From the NCBI GenBank assembly GCA_903880655.1, contig CAIRQE010000018.1, forward strand, positions 1-5,897: DNA of 5,897 bases, given 5' to 3'. Source of the stretch: an uncultured bacterium. GTDB taxonomy: Bacteria > Patescibacteriota > Saccharimonadia > Saccharimonadales > CAIOMD01. This document shows, one piece after another, positions 1 to 4,091 of this stretch; within the stretch, counting starts at the first letter, position 1, and each line of letters opens with the position of its first letter. The notes beneath the pieces are model-generated. The model did not search any database, was not told where the DNA came from, and worked only from the letters and a program-made list of their open reading frames with translations. The position numbers and the translations under genes are program-made.

Positions 1-141
1 ACCTATTTCAATATCTTCGCCATCTTCTATTACTCCCCCAGGAAAGTTCCATTTATGATCTTCTCTGAAAGGTGGTGCAATTTGAACAAGTAAAATTTTA
101 TTCTCATTGTTTTTTATGATTGCGAATGCGCATGTTGCCAT
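1..141 (-). CDS. Nudix hydrolase, N-terminal part (runs off left edge)
   Basis: The reverse strand from an ATG at 141 encodes 47 residues beginning MATCAFAIIKNNENKILLVQ and stays open to the window edge. The strand pattern (AFAIIKN.. then KILLVQ), the WNFPGG turn at residues 31-36 and GVIEDGE at 36-42 match the start of a Nudix box (G-x5-E). The catalytic REUXEE half lies outside the window. Nudix proteins hydrolyse nucleoside diphosphates linked to another moiety, such as damaged dNTPs, nucleotide sugars or ADP-ribose; the substrate cannot be told from this part. The start is supported by a TATAAT box six bases upstream with no Shine-Dalgarno, implying a leaderless transcript. It is transcribed away from the kinase-like genes to its right. 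Confidence 0.85.
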   Translation of the reverse strand, partial: MATCAFAIIKNNENKILLVQIAPPFREDHKWNFPGGVIEDGEDIEIG

Positions 142-147
142 AATTAG

Positions 148-153
148 ATTATA
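148..153 (-). promoter_or_regulatory. -10 box of the Nudix gene (leaderless start)
   Basis: A perfect TATAAT on the minus strand is followed by CTAATT and then the ATG at 141. That places the expected transcription start at or next to the start codon. No convincing -35 is seen; TTAAAA about 18 bases upstream is a weak candidate. Confidence 0.6.
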
Positions 154-192
154 AGTGATTGAAGTCTATTGTTTTAATCTTTTTATAAAGTT

Positions 193-360
193 TCATGAGT
201 CTATGTCCTCACTATTTAACATATCTTCTATTTCATAAACAACAATATCCTCATAGTTTAAAGTTTCGACTAGGAACCATCTTCCCTGCCAAAAATAAGC
301 AATATGAATAACTCCTTTAGGATTTTTTTTGTTAATATAGATAAATGAGCAAATACCTAA
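193..360 (-). pseudogene. Start-less open frame, possible gene remnant or AUU-started small protein
   Basis: Between a TAA at 361-363 and a TGA at 193-195 the minus strand is open and reads like real protein. It includes GVIHIAYFWQGRWFLVETLN and continues YEDIVVYEIEDMLNSEDIDS before the stop. I do not recognise the family. There is no ATG, GTG or TTG start; the only Met codon is near the end. A good Shine-Dalgarno, AAAGGAG (312-318), lies eight bases before an ATT at 301-303, which would give a 35-residue protein by AUU initiation. A TTG at 300-302 in another frame gives only ten codons, so a frameshift or decayed gene is equally possible. The frame covers the promoter of the plus-strand gene at 345 and points toward the Nudix gene. 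Confidence 0.35.
330..338 (+). promoter_or_regulatory. Extended -10 box of the first kinase-like gene
   Basis: After a run of eight T comes TG-T-TAATAT, then six bases (agataa) and the ATG at 345. The layout is the same as before the second kinase-like gene at 934. There is no Shine-Dalgarno close to the ATG, so a leaderless message is likely. An alternative reading of TATAGA (336-341) leaves only three bases. Confidence 0.45.
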
Positions 361-854
361 TTACCGGAAGACAAGGATCAGGAAAAACTACTGTCATCAA
401 GCAACTTCAGAAACTAGGGTATACTGCCTACAATACAGATGATTTACCAGATGTAACTAAACTGCAGAATAAAGAAACTAATGAAACTATTGATTGGCCT
501 GAAGGTAAAGTTGATTGGTCAAGATATGCATGGAATTGGCAAAAACCGGAAATAGAAAAATTATTAGCCAGCGACGAAATTATATTTATAGGCGCAGTAG
601 TATCAAATCAGGTGGACTTTTATCCTATGTTCGACAAAATGTTTGTTATTACAGTGAGCATTGATACATTGAAAGCTAGGTTAGAATCTCATGAGCATTC
701 TTCGCATCATCTACCTGGTGAAATCGATAGAATCACAAACGATCACGAGAAGAAGCAAGGTTCATTCATCAATGAAGGTGCTGAACCGATTTCTGGCGAA
801 CGTCCTCCTGAAGAAATTGCTAATAATATATTGAATCTTGTCGGATTATTGTAG
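345..854 (+). CDS. Small P-loop nucleotide/shikimate-kinase-like protein
   Basis: This 169-residue protein opens with a beta strand and a clean Walker A motif, GRQGSGKT (residues 8-15), as in adenylate- and shikimate-kinase-like P-loop folds. NTDDLP (30-35) sits where these kinases carry a substrate-binding acidic residue. IIFIGAVVSN (79-88) resembles the second core strand and its Gly turn. LKARLESHEH (109-118) would supply a LID arginine, R112. The Trp-rich stretch at 51-65 (W51, W58, W63, W65) is distinctive. The C-terminal pattern GAEPISGERPPEEIANNIL is typical of the final strand and helix of this fold. The size fits a single-domain kinase, but the substrate is unknown. The ATG is chosen because of the -10 box six bases ahead. 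The next gene, 79 bases downstream, is a second P-loop protein with its own promoter. Confidence 0.8.
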   Translation: MSKYLITGRQGSGKTTVIKQLQKLGYTAYNTDDLPDVTKLQNKETNETIDWPEGKVDWSRYAWNWQKPEIEKLLASDEIIFIGAVVSNQVDFYPMFDKMFVITVSIDTLKARLESHEHSSHHLPGEIDRITNDHEKKQGSFINEGAEPISGERPPEEIANNILNLVGLL

Positions 855-918
855 TTCTCATCTATACAAGCACGGTCTCCCATTATGCTTATGTATGAAA
901 AAACCGGTATAGCTTTTT

Positions 919-927
919 TGTTATAAT
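919..927 (+). promoter_or_regulatory. Extended -10 box of the second kinase-like gene
   Basis: TG-T-TATAAT follows a run of T, then AATTTT and the ATG at 934. This is an extended -10 with six bases to the start codon and no Shine-Dalgarno, again implying leaderless translation. No -35 match is seen at 17 bases. Confidence 0.6.
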
Positions 928-933
928 AATTTT

Positions 934-1413
934 ATGAATTACAAAATAATAGTACTTGCACCCTCATGTGGCGGTAAATCATCACTAATGAGGTATTTAC
1001 GAGAACATACAGATTTGCAAATAGCCGAAACAGATGAAGAAGTCATGAAAGCTAATAACGATGTATGGCCAGACAATGATCTCAAAAATCAAGTTCTGGT
1101 GCCACAAACTACAAAAGAAATAATTTCAAGAAAAAATGTTATCTATTTTGCCAGCTATATACCTAACGACCTACTTATAGAAACAAAGCAAAAAGGATTC
1201 AAAATAGTAATTTTAGAAGTTCCATTAAAAATTTTGATTGAGAGAAACAAAAAAAGGATGGCTGAAGAAAATTATGATGATGTTTCACCTTGGTTTAGTG
1301 GTCAGCTAAATAATTTCAAGGAGCTTAAGTCAAAAGGTATTACGAACTATTCTATAAACGGAAACCAAGATATTGAAAAAGTAGCAGACGATTTAAAAAA
1401 ATTTGTTGAATAA
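934..1413 (+). CDS. Second small P-loop kinase-like protein
   Basis: This 159-residue protein has a Walker A motif APSCGGKS (residues 9-16) directly after the first strand YKIIVL. AETDEE (31-36) offers an acidic substrate-site residue, D34. VIYFASYIP (69-77) is the next core strand, FKIVILEVP (89-97) the following one, and ERNKKRM (103-109) gives LID arginines R104 and R108. Strand order and spacing resemble its neighbour at 345, but sequence similarity is low, so they look like distant relatives rather than a recent duplication. The substrate is unknown; a nucleoside, nucleotide or antibiotic-type kinase are options. The region after the stop (1414-1481) holds an isolated GC-rich patch and an AT-rich palindrome before the convergent gene. 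Confidence 0.75.
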   Translation: MNYKIIVLAPSCGGKSSLMRYLREHTDLQIAETDEEVMKANNDVWPDNDLKNQVLVPQTTKEIISRKNVIYFASYIPNDLLIETKQKGFKIVILEVPLKILIERNKKRMAEENYDDVSPWFSGQLNNFKELKSKGITNYSINGNQDIEKVADDLKKFVE

Positions 1414-1479
1414 TCTTATTAACATATAACTTCTAACCTCAAACACTAGGGCCGGCCATACAATCCGAATATTGGATCT

Positions 1480-1495
1480 TATTAAAGCTTTAATA
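1480..1495. repeat. Perfect 16-base palindrome at the end of the nucleotidyltransferase-like gene
   Basis: TATTAAAGCTTTAATA is self-complementary and spans the last codons and stop of the minus-strand gene, between two convergent genes. It has only one G and one C per arm, so it would be a weak hairpin. A role in bidirectional transcript ending is possible but not shown. Confidence 0.4.
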
Positions 1496-2231
1496 TTTTC
1501 ATTTCCTCTTTGTAGCTTTCAATGAACTGCTTCATCCTATTCAGCCCATCAAGCATGTCTTCCTTACCATTGACGAATGCAACACCTTGAATGAAGTCTA
1601 AATCTTCTTTTCTTAATTCGCGGTAACTGTGTTTAAAGCCATAATCAACTTTGTCGGGAGTATGCCGTAGCCTAATGGTTTTTACTAAGTATTGAACTAA
1701 ATAATCATAGTAAATCTTGGCCTCGAGTAGTCGTCCACGATTTATGTTCTTCATAATGTTGGGGTGTTGTAGAGCATAATATTGTTGAACTCGGTCCATA
1801 GTTTCAGCCCAGTCAACATCTTTGGGTTTGGGTTTTAATGACTTAACGACTTTAGCTCTGTCGAAAATCATCAAGTAGTCGTCAACACCTTCATCCATCA
1901 TAAAGATTCGACTATTGTGCTGCAGATTCATATCAATAGTTTGAAACTCACTTGTGCCCTCTATGTGATAAACAGTATGAAAAATCTCTGGATGAGGAAT
2001 AGGCATAAGGTAGTTAATATCTAGCTTGCCATGGGATCGTAATAACTTTTCTACCTTTGCAAACATCTCGTCTTCTAAGTCATTTCCAAGCATAAGGCTA
2101 TATATAACTACAGTTCCACGGGTATTCTTAGGGGGGATGTTCTTGAGCGATACCATAGATACCGAATTCCAAGCAGGCAGGTTAAAAAAAGAGGAAACGC
2201 ACGGGAGAGCCCTCGCTCGAAATTTTCGCAC
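1482..2231 (-). CDS. Nucleotidyltransferase-fold protein with degenerate active site
   Basis: Up to 249 residues from a GTG at 2231; an ATG at residue 26 (2156) is an alternative start. Neither has a good Shine-Dalgarno. The C-terminal half, with RGRLLEAKIYYDYL (165-178), IRLRHTP (186-192) and YGFKHSYREL (197-206), looks like the helical tail of aminoglycoside/lincosamide-type nucleotidyltransferases. TIDMNLQ (98-104) and LMIFDRAKVVKSL (120-132) fit the later core strands. The GS-x3-G...DxD motif expected near the N-terminus is not visible: the equivalent stretch appears to be NSVSMV (22-27) followed by TRGTVVIY (37-44), lacking the glycine-serine pair and both metal-binding aspartates. It may be an inactive relative, a decayed gene or a different family. 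The first 20 residues look unlike this fold and could be non-coding. Confidence 0.6.
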   Translation of the reverse strand: MRKFRARALPCVSSFFNLPAWNSVSMVSLKNIPPKNTRGTVVIYSLMLGNDLEDEMFAKVEKLLRSHGKLDINYLMPIPHPEIFHTVYHIEGTSEFQTIDMNLQHNSRIFMMDEGVDDYLMIFDRAKVVKSLKPKPKDVDWAETMDRVQQYYALQHPNIMKNINRGRLLEAKIYYDYLVQYLVKTIRLRHTPDKVDYGFKHSYRELRKEDLDFIQGVAFVNGKEDMLDGLNRMKQFIESYKEEMKILKL

Positions 2232-2271
2232 CAGCCTATGGTTAAGATATAAGAATTAGTATGATAGGCTG
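2232..2271. repeat. 8-base inverted repeat upstream of the nucleotidyltransferase-like gene
   Basis: CAGCCTAT (2232-2239) and ATAGGCTG (2264-2271) are perfect inverted arms separated by 24 AT-rich bases. The inner arm abuts the GTG at 2231. It could be a dyad operator or a hairpin in the 5' leader that hides the start region, or the arms could be chance. Confidence 0.35.
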
Positions 2272-2300
2272 CTAGTGTAACTTAAAAGTGGGGTAATGAA

Positions 2301-2315
2301 TATAATTAAATTATA
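2301..2315. promoter_or_regulatory. Palindromic TATAATT/AATTATA, candidate -10 box for the gene at 2231
   Basis: TATAATT-a-AATTATA carries TATAAT on both strands. Read on the minus strand (2310-2315), it could start a transcript with a leader of roughly 70 bases that includes the inverted repeat 2232-2271. No -35 match is evident. On the plus strand it faces the 3' end of the convergent membrane-protein gene. Confidence 0.3.
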
Positions 2316-2328
2316 CGAGCTAGGCAAA

Positions 2329-3630
2329 CTAATTAAATTTTTGGTCTAGCACTAGTGAATTGTTTTTTGTGTCGTACATTTTAAATACAGAATTACCACT
2401 TTTTGTATCTACATAAAAGCCGTAAATGTTATCGTTTGCAAAAAAATTGCCAACGAAATCGCCTTGCGATATACCGGTATCGAATGATAGTGAGTATGAA
2501 GGCAACCTACTATCCGCATTGATCTTTTCTACTAAAACTTTATTGTTATTTTCGTCATTAGGGCTATTAATCCAGTAGACAAACTTATTTGTAGCTACAA
2601 TAAGTGAAGGATTTATTATGTTGGGAGACTTCAAGTTAACTTGAGATATTAAAGTGTTGGAATGTAGATCAATTAAAGTCGTAGCCTGTTGTTTATCTAA
2701 ATTATATACAGCTATAGAGTTACCGAAACCAAACAGTGTACCATTCCATTTATACGAGCTACCGGGACTACCGGGATTTGTGCTAAGCACCAACCATAGG
2801 TCCGTATCGTTTGCAGACATAGACTCCACATTGCTGAACCACTGGTCACAATTGCCAGTATCGTGAAACGCTTTGACCATAGCATTTGTAGACACATCAT
2901 ACTGGTAGAGCGAATTATGGCAGTGACCACTAGAATAGTTATTGTCGTTCGATGTAAACCACAAATATTTTGTGTTAACGGTTACCTTGCCAATAGAGCC
3001 AGAGTCAGGAGATTTAATCGTTGCCATTTTTTTACCCGTATCGGGATTAAATACGTCAATTAGGTTCGCATTGTCACCGTGTAAATATACGCCGGTAGAA
3101 CTAGCAGCCAAAACACCTCCATCGTTTTTCGAGCTTATGCTGTACTCAGTAAAGGTTTTTTTAGTAGAATCGAGCTTTACCAAGAACGCTCCAGTATCAC
3201 TCGATGAAGTACTCCAATAGTACACACCACTAAGCACTGATCCATATGCAGATACAAATCTACTGAATGCTTGATCATAACTGTATTTAGTCGGAGTTTT
3301 ATTGTTATTGCCTATTTTTACATGGAATAAATGAGTTAAGATAAGTAGTCCTATTATAGACACAATAATTATACCTAGAAGTCCCAATATAAATATTTCT
3401 ACAAACTTAATCAATCGCTGCAAAGCGCTTTTACTTTTTACCTGATCGACCGTATAGGGATCATTAGCTCCTTTTTGGTAATTAGATTGTACTGTTGCCT
3501 GACTGCCACTAGGTGATGGTTCTATAGAGGTTGTCTTAATAGATTCTTGACTAGGATTAACGGACGAACTCTCGCTGTTATTGCCCGCAGCCAAATTAGA
3601 ATCTTTTTCTTCTTCATTATTCATTTTCAT
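2329..3630 (-). CDS. Single-pass membrane protein with probable external beta-propeller
   Basis: 433 residues in three parts. Residues 1-70 are charged and rich in Ser, Thr, Pro and Asn, so probably disordered. A hydrophobic helix at about 76-102 (FVEIFILGLLGIIIVSIIGL and on) is preceded by K65, K67, R72 and K75, which suggests an N-in topology. Residues 120-433 are Gly/Ser/Asn-rich beta strands with repeated blade-like patterns: GVYYWS (135-140), GVYLHGD (180-186), YLWFTSND (222-229), DLWLVLSTN (277-285), FVYWINS (350-356) and NIYGFYVD (401-408). These resemble seven-bladed YVTN/NHL or quinoprotein-type propellers, though the exact family is not recognised. C237 and C261 are the only cysteines and could pair outside the cell. 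A role in surface binding or sensing is inference. Translation could start at the second Met (3624), which has better Shine-Dalgarno spacing. Confidence 0.75.
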   Translation of the reverse strand: MKMNNEEEKDSNLAAGNNSESSSVNPSQESIKTTSIEPSPSGSQATVQSNYQKGANDPYTVDQVKSKSALQRLIKFVEIFILGLLGIIIVSIIGLLILTHLFHVKIGNNNKTPTKYSYDQAFSRFVSAYGSVLSGVYYWSTSSSDTGAFLVKLDSTKKTFTEYSISSKNDGGVLAASSTGVYLHGDNANLIDVFNPDTGKKMATIKSPDSGSIGKVTVNTKYLWFTSNDNNYSSGHCHNSLYQYDVSTNAMVKAFHDTGNCDQWFSNVESMSANDTDLWLVLSTNPGSPGSSYKWNGTLFGFGNSIAVYNLDKQQATTLIDLHSNTLISQVNLKSPNIINPSLIVATNKFVYWINSPNDENNNKVLVEKINADSRLPSYSLSFDTGISQGDFVGNFFANDNIYGFYVDTKSGNSVFKMYDTKNNSLVLDQKFN

Positions 3631-3632
3631 AA

Positions 3633-3637
3633 CCCTT
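3633..3637 (-). promoter_or_regulatory. Shine-Dalgarno AAGGG favouring the second Met of the membrane protein
   Basis: AAGGG lies two bases before the ATG at 3630 but eight before the in-frame ATG at 3624, so the latter is the better ribosome start. TAACAT (3638-3643 on the minus strand), seven bases before the first ATG, could instead be a -10 box giving a leaderless start at 3630. Confidence 0.4.
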
Positions 3638-3668
3638 ATGTTATTACATAGCTATTATTATTATTTAG

Positions 3669-4091
3669 ACCTATATAAGTCAAGATAAACATAAGACGAA
3701 GCTACTAAGCGATGATGCAGTTGATAGCCATATACAGACCCTACAGACATACATAGACTATAAAGCTAAACTAACTAACGACTACACCCTTAAAACTAAG
3801 TACGAGCTATATAAACACGACGATCAACCAGATCCACCATCGCACATATACGCACACTCTAACAACAAACAACAACCTGACATCTTCATAGAAATACATA
3901 ATAACCAACAAACCTTCGTAATCCAAAAAAGATTAACCTACCTAGCAGAATTCATAGAAGACAACTACGAAGACAAACAACCAAAAGTAATACTAATAAC
4001 AAATAAGAAAGACAAGAAGCTGGAGAGGATAATTGAAAACTTAAATGAAGAATATTCTACAAAATTATTAAATCTGGTCGCTCTTCCCTAA
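3669..4091 (+). pseudogene. 5'-truncated remnant resembling a replication-relaxation protein C-terminus
   Basis: From just after a TAG at 3666-3668 to a TAA at 4089-4091 the plus strand is open for 140 codons without any ATG, GTG or TTG. It reads as protein: LQTYIDYKAKLTNDYTLKTK, then PDIFIEIHNNQQTFVIQKRL, TYLAEFIEDNY and PKVILITNKKDKKLERIIEN. The order PD-x-FIEI ... KRLTYL ... P-VILITN resembles the nuclease-like C-terminal part of replication-relaxation proteins encoded on mobile elements. Where that family has an acidic residue and Arg-Gly-Thr after the E-I strand, this one has H-N-N. Codons favour AAC, GAC, TAC, ACC, ATA and CTA, and the strand is very poor in G, unlike its neighbours. 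The left end stops 39 bases from the start of the membrane-protein gene. The family call is tentative; a fragment of another PD-(D/E)XK-like protein is possible. Confidence 0.5.

Noticed and set aside
897..919. A-run, ACCGGT and T-run as a terminator after the first kinase-like gene
   Set aside because: The pairing is essentially A:T only with mismatches inside, and ACCGGT has no loop. The T-run is better read as part of the promoter at 919-927.
1450..1457. GGCCGGCC as a cloning or vector remnant
   Set aside because: There is no adjoining vector-like sequence on either side. It may be natural, so it is only noted as a composition oddity.
2160..2231. Frameshift hiding an intact catalytic motif of the nucleotidyltransferase-like gene
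   Set aside because: Reading the other two minus-strand frames here gave early stops and no GS-x3-G or DxD pattern, so a simple frameshift is not supported by eye.
2026..2259. Plus-strand frame of 77 codons over the start of the nucleotidyltransferase-like gene
   Set aside because: No domain-like pattern and no promoter or Shine-Dalgarno. It is antisense to a better-supported frame.
2654..3220. Several short frames on both strands within the membrane-protein gene
   Set aside because: All overlap the longer frame, which has coherent disordered, membrane and blade regions. None shows a recognisable motif or start signal.
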